Assembly (NCBI GenBank): GCA_947359465.1
Contig: OX375877.1
Span: forward strand, 55,816,944-55,880,943
From: Metellina segmentata
Lineage: Eukaryota; Arthropoda; Arachnida; Araneae; Tetragnathidae
Reading direction: 5' to 3'
DNA: 64,000 nucleotides
Position numbers and translations under genes: made by a program. Positions 21,605-33,599 of this stretch are shown piece by piece (within the stretch, counting starts at the first letter, position 1; every line of letters begins with the position of its first letter). Under the pieces are notes generated by a model that was not told the DNA's origin, made no database searches, and worked only from the letters and a program-made list of their open reading frames with translations.

Positions 21605-23425
21605 TAGGGTGGGCCGAAAAACACTTTTTTTTTCGAAATCGCTATTCTAATAGTGTAGAAAGTGGGTCTCTGGGTTCAATAAATACGGTGTAAAATATTT
21701 TTTGATTGGATAATATCTTTCTCCCCGCATTGCACTTGAATTTTAAAATTTGGGTAAAAATTGGCATTTTTTTCCCGGAGTAGGAAATATAATTATTTTT
21801 CAATATTGCTTTTAGAATAGTGCGGAAGAAGTGCCCACTGTGTTAAATAAGAAATGTGTAAAATATTTTTTTAATCGAATAATATCTTCAGTTTTCGCAT
21901 CGCAATTGAAATTTTGCAGTTTTTGAAGAACATTGCACTTTTTTTATGTGGTATAGAAATAAATCGAACACAAAAAATAGATGGGTACAAACACTGTTTA
22001 TTGCTGTATTGTATTGTACATTTGATTATATTGCCTGAAAATTATTAAATAATCGCCGAGTTGCAATATATTAATATAATATTTGTTAAGAATATATTGT
22101 AACCATAGTAACGTTATACATGCCAATACTAGTACACTTAATCAGTAGGAAGAGTCTTGAAATCAGCTATATGGTCGAATTCAGGCACAATTGATCGGGA
22201 AAAGAATGTGGATATAATGAACTCGTCTCTACTTTGAAACCCATAAACCTTCGAGGATGCTTCTGTCACTAACTTGACGCACCGTTCAACTGCCTGTGTG
22301 TGATATGGAAAGTGAACAAAGTCCAATTCTAGATTTTTATTATCATGCACAATGGAACTAAGTACGGCAGTGGAATTGTCACGGAGGATTGATGGAGAAG
22401 TAATAGTAATTGATGACCAGTCAATCATTTCAGTATAGTCAGCAGCTTCAAAATTCCGTTTTGGTTGTAGATCTTTTGGAGGAAATCTGTTTTGCTGTGC
22501 CAAATGATGGACTGAAATGAGTAATGTAACGTGAACCCGTTTCTTCAATAAGAGATAAATGTTCGTCTTTTGCTTTTCTTGTTTATCTTTTAGTATCTAC
22601 TCTCTCCTCTATCAATGAAGAATCTTTACGATCATCGAAATACTCAATGGTAATGCCTGAGCTACACTTTGAAACTTGAAATATTTTAAATATTAACTTC
22701 AGCCTTTTACCTTCGCAGCTTGTTTTTGTCAACCACCAAATCTGAGTTGTTGCTAGTTATGATTCCGACATCGTGAAGAACACTTGAAGCAATTGCAGCC
22801 ACAGTCCGAGACTCCAAACCTGTCGGCAACTACAGCAGTAGAAGGGTGGCCAAGTCGCATAGGTGATGATTTAGATACAAACGGAATTAGTTAATTGTTT
22901 GTACTTACGATCAGTAAGAAAGATTAAATGGCTCGATGTCCATTGTTTGTAAATTTCCAGATTCAAATCTACTTCAGATATATCTGCGGAGGAATGTGAA
23001 CTGTAAACCCCCCCCCCCCTTCTTTCACTTCCTGTCAGATACAGGCAGCATGAAAAGACGAGAAAAAGTGCACTTTTCTTCAAAAATTTCAAAATTTCAA
23101 TTGCGATGCAGAAGTTAGAAGATATTATTCGATCGAAATATATTATTTACCTTCATTACGATATTTTACACCTTTCTTATTCAACCCACTAGGCACCTTT
23201 CCGTACTATTAGAATAGAAATATTGAAAAAGAATTATATTTCCTATTCCGAGTAAAAAAAAATGCCAATTTTTACCCAAATTTCAAAAATTCAAGTGCGA
23301 TGCGGGGGCAGAAGATATTATCCAATCAAAAAATATTTTACACTGTGTTTATTGAACCCAGAGAGAACAATTTCAGCACTATTAGAATAGCGATTTCGAA
23401 AAAAAGTGTTTATCGGCCCACCCTA
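21605..23425 (-). mobile_element. DNA transposon copy B with long compound terminal inverted repeats
   Basis: The left end TAGGGTGGGCCGAAAAACAC and the right end, reversed TAGGGTGGGCCGATAAACAC, are inverted repeats that continue inward for roughly 330 bases each. Each arm contains two related sub-blocks, both with a (C/T)TATT(C)TAATAGTG-like core and a GTAAAATATTTTTT-like core. A TA dinucleotide at each end may be the target duplication or part of the terminus. The minus strand carries the remaining transposase frame 22138-22548. About 1.8 kb in all; most of the transposase is deleted compared with copy A. Confidence 0.8.
22138..22548 (-). pseudogene. Transposase fragment of copy B
   Basis: 136 codons open to a stop. 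They include NFEAADYTEMIDWSSITITS, LRDNSTAVLSSIV, FPYHTQAVERCVKLVTEAS and SRDEFIISTFFSRSIVPEFD. The TQAVER..KLVTEAS block with the downstream S/R-F/I-S pattern is a recurrent transposon-derived signature in arthropod uncharacterised proteins. Superfamily not assigned. The N-terminal part is missing relative to copy A, but the 22760-22860 region (minus: TVAAIASSVLHDVGIIT) preserves another conserved block. Confidence 0.6.
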
Positions 23426-23569
23426 TAGATATCCAAAACAAAGAGCCATATAAAAGTCCACAACAATTCAACAGAAGACAAATAGGTTCAACAAAAAGAA
23501 AGAAAGCGAAGATAATATATATATATATATATATATACACCAAATTTAAAATAAAGACACGATACTTAC

Positions 23570-23621
23570 GTATGTTAGGAGTATATCCTTGATCATGTAG
23601 TTGGCTATCATTATACATGCC
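23570..23621 (-). CDS. Gene C exon 2
   Basis: Acceptor TTTTTCAG, donor C/GTAAGT. It encodes GMYNDSQLHDQGYTPNI plus one base that makes Arg with exon 3. Phases agree on both sides. There is no recognisable motif; it lies ahead of the first CUB domain. The complementary strand here borders an (AT)n run at 23515-23537. Confidence 0.65.
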
Positions 23622-24104
23622 CTGAAAAATTTTTCCAAATGCTATTTTTTATAGAAATTTGCTAACTCTGTTTCTTTAAAAATAAATCATTAAGTTATGC
23701 ATTTTTACATGCAAGTCTATCCCAAAATTTTAAAAATATAGAGCGTATAAATAGGTATAATCAATCTTTTTAGATTTTTATATTAATTTCCCATACTTCT
23801 TAGATTTTGATATTAGAAAAAATGAGACACACAACAAAAACTCTCGAATTTTAATCTTCAATATTAAAAATGTATATTCTTATTATTTGATAGTCAGGAA
23901 GGTTTATAAATTTTAAGGTATTCTTAAGTCGAAATACGTTACTCAACTCTTTATAGTTTATTTTTAACTTTATTTCATTTTGCTGCTGCCTTGGTCAATC
24001 ATGAAATGAACTTATCAGTTATGGATAAAAATTATATTTTTAAACATGTGCAATCGAGGAAAAAAATACCGAACGAACTCCTTTATTTCAAGCAATAATT
24101 ATAC

Positions 24105-24157
24105 CTGAGCAAATTCAAAGCTGTCATTTTTAGTAAGGAATACCGTCCACTTCAATT
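24105..24157 (-). CDS. Gene C exon 1 (as seen): short N-terminal piece
   Basis: The only open frame between a plausible acceptor (AAAATTAG) and the donor CAG/GTATAA encodes LKWTVFLTKNDSFEFAQ. It leaves in phase 0, matching exon 2. The acceptor's pyrimidine tract is weak. No domain is recognisable in this piece alone. It needs one base from an upstream exon that was not located. Confidence 0.55.
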
Positions 24158-25604
24158 CTAATTTTAAAAAATACACATGCGTATTTATATCAAACAAGGC
24201 ACAAGGAAAGAAATTTCTAGTAGAAAGACTCTGTGCTCATCAAATAATCGATTCTGTATCGTTAAATTAGTTCAAATATGAAATTTATTTTAACTTTGCT
24301 ACCATTACATCCTCAAAAAAACAAACCAATAGTTAGAATCAATTTCATATATCATCTCGACATAGAAAGTCGCTATTTGTAGATAGAGATTTAAAGCAAT
24401 TATTGCAACCCAAATTTACAATTTGAACACTATTTCAAATGTATTTTATAGCGATTCAAGAATTATTATATTTAATGCGCAAATGTAAACCATCCAAGAA
24501 TTACATTATTATATTAACTATGCAAGTGCAAAAGATCGGAGAATTTTTATCCAAGGTTTATTAGACGGTTTTTAAACTTTTGGTTGCTCCATAACATAGC
24601 AATAACGAAGTAAATTTAATGTATCACTAAAACTAATTTTCGGTCGGAATGAGCTGAAATTTCGTATGACCAAACTACAAAATATTTCTGAATTAAATCC
24701 TATCAAAATGTAACAAGGTTGTAATTTATAATTTTTTAAACATCAATTTAACAATTATTATTGCATTATTATTACAAAAACCTCTTTATAAGATAAAATA
24801 TTTTCATTTAGTTTGAGTTGTTTAACATTACCATGGTAAAAAATATCAGCGCTTTAGCTATATTATTTAGAAAGATATACATAAAAGTTTAAAAAGGTAA
24901 ATTAACATTAAGAGCTCTAATTGTTTTGTATTCATAACTTCGAAACTGTAAGACGTAATTAAATGCTATTTGGTATCTGAAGTTGAATTTTGATTTAGAT
25001 TTGAAATTGTGTGTCGAAAAATGGGTTCTAATTGAAATTATGACGTGTTTACTCAATTTCATATGAAGACGGTCCCTTATGCAAATTTTATGAATTCGAA
25101 TTTATAGAAGACGTTAGGTTACTCTGAAGTGCCATCTTTGAATTTTCTCTACTGTTAAATTGCTCGAAAAAAGGGGGTGGTTTTTTCCCCCCGCAACTGT
25201 ACATTTAATTACAACAATATTTCGAGAGCATTAGTAAGAATATAGCTCTAGAAAAAAATTAAAAATGTGAGGAATCTTTTCGTTTTTCTGTAATAACTTT
25301 TTATTTTATTAGGGACTCCATCCCCGATCGTCAACCTCCTAAGATTGCTAAGAATCCTATTTGGTTTCCTTCACAAAGCAACACTCCTTTAGCAGATTCA
25401 ATCTCCTTTGACGACGAAACTATCTTAATAATTCATATAATCCTGATTTTCTTATCTGTACTTAATCGGCAAATCGTCTGAGAATCGAGGAAAAAACGAT
25501 CATGACGTCACAGCAAGTTTCAAGGCCATCTGGCATACCCGATATTCAGAAATTGTAAACTTTATTTTTGTGAAGGAAATGCGCGCTCTAGCTCCGCGAT
25601 CTAA
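24158..25604. other. AT-rich stretch, nothing recognised
   Basis: Upstream exons of gene C should lie here or further right, but none could be identified by CUB motifs plus splice sites. Confidence 0.4.
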
Positions 25605-25757
25605 AAAATACGAAATTTGTTTGACCAACTTTTGATCGCATCGAATTTATTTGTTAAACAATTTTAAAAATACTGTACCGTAGATGACATTTAAAAAAAA
25701 TAAAAATGACATTTTAAGATTCCCTGGGGTGTTTCAAATTTAAAAACTAATAGTTAT

Positions 25758-25828
<71 letters not shown>

Positions 25829-25900
25829 CAGTTTTTTAAAAAAAGTAACGAAAATGTCCCGATTTTTCTCGAATTAAAAAATAAAAATTATCAGAACAAA
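25605..25900 (+). repeat. Interspersed repeat copy interrupted by (AT)33
   Basis: Shares GAAATTTGTTTGACCAACTT and ACGAAAATGTCCCG with 17264-17440 and 17960-18175. A pure (AT) run of 66 bases occupies 25761-25826. Confidence 0.6.
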
Positions 25901-27685
25901 CATTAACAAATACTATTTAAGCTAAATGTTGCTAAGAAAAGAGAGCGTGCCACAGATTGATAAATTTTAAAAGATGACAAAATAAAACAAAACGTTTATA
26001 TAATTTTATTTTCCTTATTTAAAAGACCATTTATTTTACATGCAACTCACAAAATGGTTTATGGTGACTTGGTATGCCTTAAAAGCTTCATAAAGTTTTA
26101 AAAATATCAAACGTCAGCGGTCAAAATATTATAAATATGAATCATGAATATCCGAATGCGTAATTACGGGAAAGAGAACTTACAAAAACACGGGCAATAT
26201 CGATGACGAACAAAGCAAGTAAATAAAAGATGCGATTCTTCCCCTTCATTCTTTTGGATATTGAATCATGCAAAGTCAGTTCAAAGGAAAATTTATCACA
26301 ATCAAGCTAAGGAAATAATGAAATCGCTGCGAATTTCTTCTACTTAAACCCTACCTGGAGGCAACATGTGGTTCCACACCTGCCGATGTGAATTGTTCCA
26401 CAGATGTGCTTCTGCTTCGAGTAAACACGTCTATTTTCTTAATGTCTTATTGGACATTGATGTTCACGTACACACAAAGACAATTGTTGCGCTCGTGACA
26501 TGCCTTGTGTATCATCCGCCAAAACTGAGAAATATTTTGGTTTTTTAATTTTTTATCCTCCGTACTATGGTTTCTTGCACTGACTTACCACATAATATAA
26601 TAGTTTCCTTTTGAATAGAAGGCGATGTATACATAGACCTATTATCCGAAATCTGCGTTGGTAGATACCTTCTAAGGGCTTCATCTCCAGAACGGTCTCG
26701 ATCCCGAAGAGATCTGAAATGGCTATCTTTGTAAATAGACTAGGTGAGACCGATAAACCCATTTTCCTAGTCACATCTCAAAGCGATTTCTTGACAAAAA
26801 CACATAATGAATGTTTCCACTGTGGCTGTGAGTTTTTTATGATTTTGTAGGGAGCAATTTTTTAATTTTTTTCTACTGATTGCTTACATCACATTTTGAA
26901 TTCTTCATGACATCACAAAAGGAAATCCTTGTACTTGTTCAAATCGGTGGTACTTTGATTTTTCATTTGTTTTAAATGTTTCTTTCGCATGCTTCCAATT
27001 CGTGTACTGTTTCTAGACAGGAGACCCAAGTTGTTATTGACCATGACCACCAAAGCCACTTCCAAACAGGACACAAACTGCATAGTGCACCTTTTAAGTA
27101 ATATGTGTAAACTAGCCAATTGAATCGTTCCATACAATGGCATTGAAATTATAATTGTGTATGTACTTATAGGAAATTGGTCTGTAGAGGCCAATACATT
27201 TACAAAAAAGATTTTTAATGAAATAACATTTATGTAAAATAAGCAGTTGTACAAAAGAATCTTCATCTGCCCACCAAAAAGGAAATTCTACTGGGTAGCA
27301 ATTAAAAAACAAGCTATCTCAACGTAATTCACGATTTTGCGTAACAAATGAGGCATACAATACACAACGGGATTTTCTCCTGAGACACGAGGAAAATGTT
27401 GTAAAATACATATAAGTTTTCCAGTACAATTTTTTTCTGAACAAATGGGCATTAAAAATTATGTTTCTGAAAAAATTAATAGGTTAAACTTTTTTAATTT
27501 ATTGAGGGAGCACATCCATTTGAATGGATATTGCGGTCATTATCACTGTAAAGTTATGAGAAATTTACACAAAAGCACCGGAACCGAAGCATTTATTTTT
27601 ATCAACATAGTGTGCAAATTACTAATAAATTTTCAAAAGTTTATTAAAAATTAATCTGCAAAGTTAATTATTAATAAATTAGCAA
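25901..27685. other. Unassigned non-coding stretch
   Basis: Several short frames on both strands (26565-26774 minus, 26913-27266 minus) show no motif I can identify. Confidence 0.35.
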
Positions 27686-27689
27686 AAGT

Positions 27690-27785
27690 CAATTACTTTT
27701 AAATTAGAAAAAGTTAGTTACTACTCATATACAGTAAGAGTTAGTTACTACTTATATACAGTAAGAGTTAGTTACTAATAAATTT
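27690..27785 (+). repeat. Tandem repeat, 27-base unit
   Basis: AGTTAGTTACTACT(C/T)ATATACAGTAAG occurs twice, followed by a partial third unit. Confidence 0.85.
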
Positions 27786-27822
27786 GCATTAGTTTTCATG
27801 AAAAGCTTTAAAGCAATTTCTA

Positions 27823-28077
27823 TCAGCAGTTATACAAAACAAACATTCGGCAAGCTGTGCAACGAAATTTAGTTTTGCAATACCTAATATTTCTGCAATA
27901 TGCCGAGTTACTGATGACAGCAAGCTCTGGCATATGTTTTGCCTCTTTTTGTCGATAAGGGAGTGATGGCCCTAGTAATCGAATTCTCTTTCGATCATAT
28001 TCAATATCATCATCTGATGAAACAAAGGCTGTCGTTTTGGTACCATCTGCAGTTGTTTTTCCACTATATTTATTCAA
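27823..28077 (-). pseudogene. Possible piggyBac-like C-terminal Cys-rich fragment
   Basis: An 84-codon frame with RIRLLGPSLPYRQKEAKHMP followed by YCRNIRYCKTKFRCTAC and a final Cys resembles the zinc-binding C-terminus of piggyBac transposases. No other piggyBac part is recognised nearby, so this is tentative. Confidence 0.4.
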
Positions 28078-28780
28078 AAGTCCATGTACTTCAAAATGTC
28101 TTTTTTTTCAGAAACACATTGTTCTCAGAATCCCTTCTGTTTTGCAACGATGAATTTTCAGCTGCCAAATCTCTCATATAAACTAGTACTTTTACTAGAA
28201 ACTGACTGAAAAATTTTATCTGACAGCCTAATAACAAATTCCGTTGGTTAGCATTTAAAAGAATCTAACCGAAGGTAATTCATCATTTAGCATAGCAAAT
28301 GAGCAATAAATTTCAAAATGTGATATAAAAGAAATAAATCGAAGGGAAAATTAATATAATGATGAGTCTTTAACTGCTCGTCAAAAGTGTATTCCGCTGA
28401 ATAGCATTTAAAAACAAGCTAACTTAACCGAATAAAACAATTAGCAAAGCAAATGAGGGCGGCACATGAAACATCGCAGTACAGCGTTCCATCGTTCGAT
28501 CCAAATGGCAATTGCTGCTGGCTCTTCAGGACTGCTAGAATCATACATAATTTTAGCTACAAAAATGGTGAAATCATCTAAGAAATTTGCACGTGTGCAT
28601 TGTGTTTTCAGCTCCTTCAAAAGTCTTCTTCGACGAATGGAGTTCTATTGACTTTGAGACGCTTGTCTGAGCTTGTAAAAAACTCTTTTTTAGTGCAATT
28701 TTTTCCCATCAGTAAACAATTACATTAGGCTTGTTTTCATCACGTCACTAATATTAAGTCACCAATAATGCACGCAAGCC

Positions 28781-30710
28781 GTTGGTAGATACTTAATTAT
28801 CGTAGCACTGGAACAATGGGATTGTCGACAGTCACCGATTAATTCCAAAGAGTAGGTAGTCATCGTAATTAACGTTGAACTGGAGCAGCACAGTAATGTT
28901 TTATTGACGAAAGGGAAAGACTCGAGGACAACCCCACATAATTTAGAACCAATGTCAGTTGATAGCAAAGAAACGGATTTTGGGTAAAACATGGCCAGTG
29001 AAAATGTTTTGTTGCATAAAATTTGCTTTGCTTCACTTTTTATATAACTTTTATATTCTACATTTTCTTTTCCATATCAACTGACTTCTGTAAGCTTCAT
29101 GTTATACTTCTGTGGTGGACAAGGAGTTTGTTTTCGTTCAATTACAAAAACGAATTTAGAATTGGTGGATAAGTATTTAATTAACATCAAATTAAACAAT
29201 TCCGTGGTCTATTGGCGACCGTCTGGTAACAAGAAGGAAGGGAAAAAACTGAGACAACACCACATGATTTACAGCCACAGTCAGATGACGAGGTACCATC
29301 TTAGATGCCACCCAACTCTCCAAACTTCCACACCATGCTAATGTGAAATAGCCAAGAGCTTGCTTTAAAACTAAATGTTTATCGGAGGATTTTTCTGTAG
29401 ACCTAAATGTATTCAAAGACGCTACTTTTTTCTCTGTTGAACGTGCTTTCTGTACATACCCCTCCTTACAGTTAATCCAGAGTAAGATTCTCATCTTCCG
29501 ATGGTTCGTTTGTTTACATCAGTGATGCAGAGATCGTGGCTCGTGGGTCACATGGAGCCCTCCGTTGATTTGCTAGCGGCCTGCCTCAACATGTTTTTTA
29601 AGGATCATTTTTCTGAATTACGAAAGGCAATACTACTGCTAGAATTTTTAACACCCAAATCAGTAGGTGCAACTTGAACTCACCGACATGTAGAACGATG
29701 AAAACTATTGAAAATCGTCGCCAGACAATAAATTAAAGTACGGTATGTAGGAAGGTATTTAATCAACGTCACACTGGAGCAACGCAAAGGGTTATTGGCA
29801 GTGCCATGGCCAAATAACAAAGTCACACCCTGATCTTAGAATTTGAAAATGAAAGTTTCTCGATCAGCACTTATTGGATTTCGTCATCAAAGTGTCGCTA
29901 AACACATTTGTAGTTGTTATTTTTTTAATTAACATCGTACTCGAGCAACACAACGGGATATTGACGAAGGTCCGGAATCAATTGCTTAAGGGAGAGATCC
30001 GAGGACAACACCTCGTAATTTTCAATCACCTTCAGATGACGAGGCAACACCTGAGCAGGCACCCTTTCCTCCAAACTTCCACGCCAAACCAACGTGAGGA
30101 CTTTCGGACACGACAGATTTAAGGTGCACCATATGCTTACATACATCCATGCCTGGCCCCGGATTCGAACCAGGAACCTTCCAGATAAACACATATTAAG
30201 GTAACCTCGATATGTGTGTCCTGCGAATTCATTTGGCTAACTGGAAATAACATTTCTGATTTTCGTCTCATTCGTTTGCTTGCACTAAAATATCCTTCTC
30301 CGTATTAGCTTTCCTCCCTTAGGGGATTTATTATTCATGTGGAAGTTTGGAGAGTGGGGTTCAGCTCAGGCGTTGCCTCGTCATCTGACCGAAGTTCAAA
30401 ATTACGTGGTGTTTTCCTCGGATCTTTCCCTAAAGGGATTCATACCGTTTACAAAAGTCCGTTGTGTTGCTCTAGTACGACGTTAATTAAAATTACCCAA
30501 TTACCATAGTAGCTTTCCAGTAAAATAGTAGGAATGTATGTAGGTATTTTAACAGACGTCGTATTGGAGCAACACAACGGTGTATTGACGAGGGTCCGGT
30601 AAGAACCCCCAAGGAAACGATTCGAGGATATTACATGTAATTTTGAACCATGGTCAGCTGACACCTGATCTGACACTCCACTCTCCTAACTTCCACACCA
30701 TATAAACGAC
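28781..30710. mobile_element. SINE nest: at least six tRNA-derived SINE fragments
   Basis: Copies at about 28781-28845, 28850-28970, 29165-29345, 29748-29840, 29915-30195 and 30530-30710 lie tail-first on the plus strand, so their promoter end would be on minus. One at 30335-30500 lies the other way, forming an inverted pair with 30530-30710. All share AACGTCGTACTGGAGCAACA-like, GATCCGAGGACAACACCTC-like and CTCTCCAAACTTCCAC-like blocks. The 29915-30195 copy keeps a B-box-like GGATTCGAACCAGG near its right end. Confidence 0.8.
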
Positions 30711-30794
30711 ATTTTACCATAAATGAAAGAGATAATTCATTTCCTTCTTTTTAAACTTTGTATCCAAAGTGATTTGTTAGAAATTATCTGATCT

Positions 30795-31190
30795 GTAGTG
30801 TATGGTACGCCAGCTCGCATCTTACAACAAACGAAGCGAAAAGTTGGCAACCTAGCATAGAAAACGCCAAGCTGGCAACCCAAGAACAAGGAGAGAGGAA
30901 GGGTAGCTTGGAGCTTGGAAAAAGAGTGAGAAGATGGACCTGGGATAGGTTACGAGACCTATTTTGTTTCGGTGTGGGAGGAAAGTTAAATTCAACAATG
31001 CTTATCCAAATGTAATTGCTACTTTATGCTATCCATGTAATCTACGGGATGTGAACGATTAAATTTATTAAAATATAATTTAAAAGAAATTTTTTTTCTG
31101 AGTTAATTGAGTCTTTTACTGAACTTTGATCAAGCAATTCGGAGTTCATCAAGCAACTATCCCCCTGGTAGCACCACTGACGCAGTAATC
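30795..31190 (+). repeat. Probable LTR/leader of gypsy element 2
   Basis: A non-coding block ahead of gag contains an ATTAAATTTATTAAAATATA polyadenylation-like region, followed by CCCCCTGGTAGCACCACTGA. The TGGTAGCA part could be a primer-binding site for initiator Met tRNA. The second LTR is not identified. Confidence 0.35.
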
Positions 31191-31747
31191 AATGGTTTTC
31201 GAACCCTGCAAATGAAGGAGAGATCTGAGTCATCCTTAGTTTTTATTGTTTAATTCATGCAAATCCCTCACATTTACTGAGCGAAAGTAGAATTTCTTGA
31301 AATTTAATGCTATTCCTTTTTGTTTAGAACACTTTCGTGTTATATGCACCACAGTGCATATTTTATTTAGCACACCATGTTTATTGGTTAGTTGGGAAAA
31401 GCTGCATCAGAACTAGATAACTCGTCTTGTTTGTCCAATATGTCATATATCTTGCCATCCCCTTTGACCTCGGAACCTCCGTGTATGACTGGACCTGACA
31501 CGACCACTTTTCCTCTCAAATGGCCTGTAAGATATAAAATTATCTCTTCGCTACACTCCCCACCAATGGATCATCCTCATCAGGTTGCCCAGACCACTCT
31601 TGCCGCTCCGTGTCACGACTGCAGGCTTATGATTTCTGTTATTATGACAGATTTTAAATCGGACAGGACAACAAGCTGTGGCTTCGGAACCTTACCTTGG
31701 ATTCGGAAGTGATAAGGAATTGAACGTACTCTAATAACTACCCCACA

Positions 31748-33456
31748 ATGACGTCTAATGGAGATGATTGTACTGCCAGCTACTTGCTTTCAAAGGATAT
31801 TTCGGAAGGTATGCTTTCAAAACTAATAGCATTTGACCCAAAAGAAAATTTCGACGTGGAAGCATGGATCAAATACTTCGAATTAAAAACAGCCTATTTC
31901 GTAAACTCAAGAATCGACCTAATTCCAGGATACTTAAAGGGAGAAGCATTGAACTTTTACCTAAATCATTGCGTCATTAAAACTGAATGGGCCAATATCC
32001 GCTAAGGACTTAAAAATTATTTTTCAAGAACTTCTCTAGTTTCATTTGACATCTTCATCTCCACAACGTGCAGCAAACCTTCATACATTGATTAGTACTT
32101 CAAAAAGAAATTCGACATTGTTAAACGACTACAGCTTCCAGAGGAAATACTACTCCAAGGATTGACGAATGGTTTGCTTTGGGGCATAAAAAAACTTATC
32201 ATCGTGAAAGAGCCAGCTACCATTACGGAATGGTTAAGAGTTGCACGCAATTTGTGCAGCCAGTTACACGATGGTGAATCAAGCAAACAAGACCAAAAAA
32301 GCAGAATGGACCGAATACCCGCTCCCGTAGCAGTTCCCCGTCCAGACGAGAGGTTTCAACCCCGGCAAAGATTCCCAATGCGGCCGAGATTTTGGATGCC
32401 TCCGGTGCACAGAGAGCCTTTCAACTACCATGACCGACGTTTGCAGGACCGGAATCGAACTTCCCGTCAGCGAAGGCCTCCTCAACCAGCTATTAAATAC
32501 GGACAAACCCCATATATTGAATGACCATACCTTAAAGTGCCTTTATTTTGTGGTCGAAAAACATTTATCGAATTATTGGACACAGGCACAAGCGCAAATA
32601 TCATTCCTGAACATTTACTCAAACATGTGGAATATGACACTCTTACTATGAAACCCAAGATTCAAATTCAACAAGCAGTTTGTGCTATTCGGGTAAGTGA
32701 AATTGTTTTAATCAATATTAGGATTGGTGTCATTACAAAACAACTTGAATTTTTAGCCATCAACTCTACTTTAAATTATGCACTGCTGAATTCGGAAACT
32801 GTTAATATGTTATTTGAAAATCAATTTCAAAACGAGGAAAATATTTCAATTTGGTTATAATGTAACGTCAAATATTTTTTTAACTTCAGTGCAAATAGCA
32901 CATCATTTTTGTGATCAAGGTTATTCGAGATATTCTAATAACAATTGAAGCAATAATTTTGTATCATATGCAAATACTGTTAGTAAGAAAACTTCTGATA
33001 AACAATGTTTTATAATTGAAAATAAAAAGTGTGAAAATGTGTACTCTTGTGATAAGAATGATAATATTAAGTACTGTACTATTCCTTGTGTTAATTCTAG
33101 TGATAATGTGGATGATATCAATTATGATGTAAACAGTGATGGCAAATTAACTGCTCTAACTAACAAACACAAAAATGTCTTTGCCAAGACTAAATATGAT
33201 GTAGGCTCAATTAATTTAGAACCTCAACGAATTATTTTAAACTCGGAACTACCAATTGCTTGTCGCCCACACAGAACCTCGCCTAAAGACAATGCAGAAA
33301 TTAAAAAAACAAATTGATGAACTTTTAAAGGCAGATATTATCAAACCTTCTTACAGCCCTTATGCAGCTCCTGTAACTCTAGCTTATAAACGAGATGAAA
33401 ACTCTAAAACTTGTTTATACATCGACTATCGAAAATTGAATAAAACTTTTACCTGA
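31748..33456 (+). pseudogene. Ty3/gypsy element 2: gag, protease and start of RT
   Basis: gag starts at 31748 (LSKDISEGMLSKLIAFDPKE, then WIKYFELKTAYFVN) and is interrupted near 32002. It resumes with LLQGLTNGLLWGIKKLI and an Arg/Pro-rich tail ending near 32524. The aspartic protease box LLDTGTSANIIP is at 32570-32610. The RT fingers follow at about 33160-33456 (HKNVFAKTKYDVGSINLEPQ, ADIIKPSYSPYAAPVTLAY, IDYRKLNK). The RT palm is absent on this strand. Several frameshifts and stops. Confidence 0.75.
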
Positions 33457-33599
33457 CTTTCTTTGAGCACCGAATGAGTCAATAACTGTGCTATTGGCAG
33501 GATGTGATTACTTATGGGGTTTCTAGTTAGCAGGTCGGCCTCTACATGAGTGGACCCTTTTTTTGTATTTAATCGTAAAATTATACATTGATAGTTTCA

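Larger units (their letters stand above)
1195..24157 (-). other. Gene C locus: multi-exon tandem-CUB gene, possibly CUB-CUB-serine protease
   Basis: Seven minus-strand exons (24105-24157, 23570-23621, 20527-20645, 18938-19071, 5865-6090, 5025-5152, 1195-1319) splice in phase into about 245 codons holding two CUB domains. CUB domains are extracellular beta-sandwich interaction modules common in secreted proteases and receptors. The last exon in the window ends in phase 1 with G, and the gene B activation exon begins with AT-TGT-GGA, so an equivalent exon off the left edge would give Asp-Cys-Gly. That makes a CUB-CUB-S1 protease a reasonable inference, not an observation. The start codon, signal peptide and any exons above 24157 were not found. 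Introns hold two DNA transposons, the gypsy element 8302-14112, a mariner deletion derivative and Tc1 pieces. Confidence 0.8.

Noticed and set aside
26565..26774. Candidate upstream exon of gene C (FRIIG with a following GTATCT donor-like site)
   Set aside because: No CUB or signal-peptide feature and no acceptor giving the required phase 1 exit.
27690..27785. Possible CRISPR-like repeat array
   Set aside because: Units are contiguous with no unique spacers, in a eukaryotic genome; a simple tandem repeat.
31392..31712. 106-residue plus-strand frame before the gypsy gag
   Set aside because: Composition and position fit the retroelement leader; no motif.
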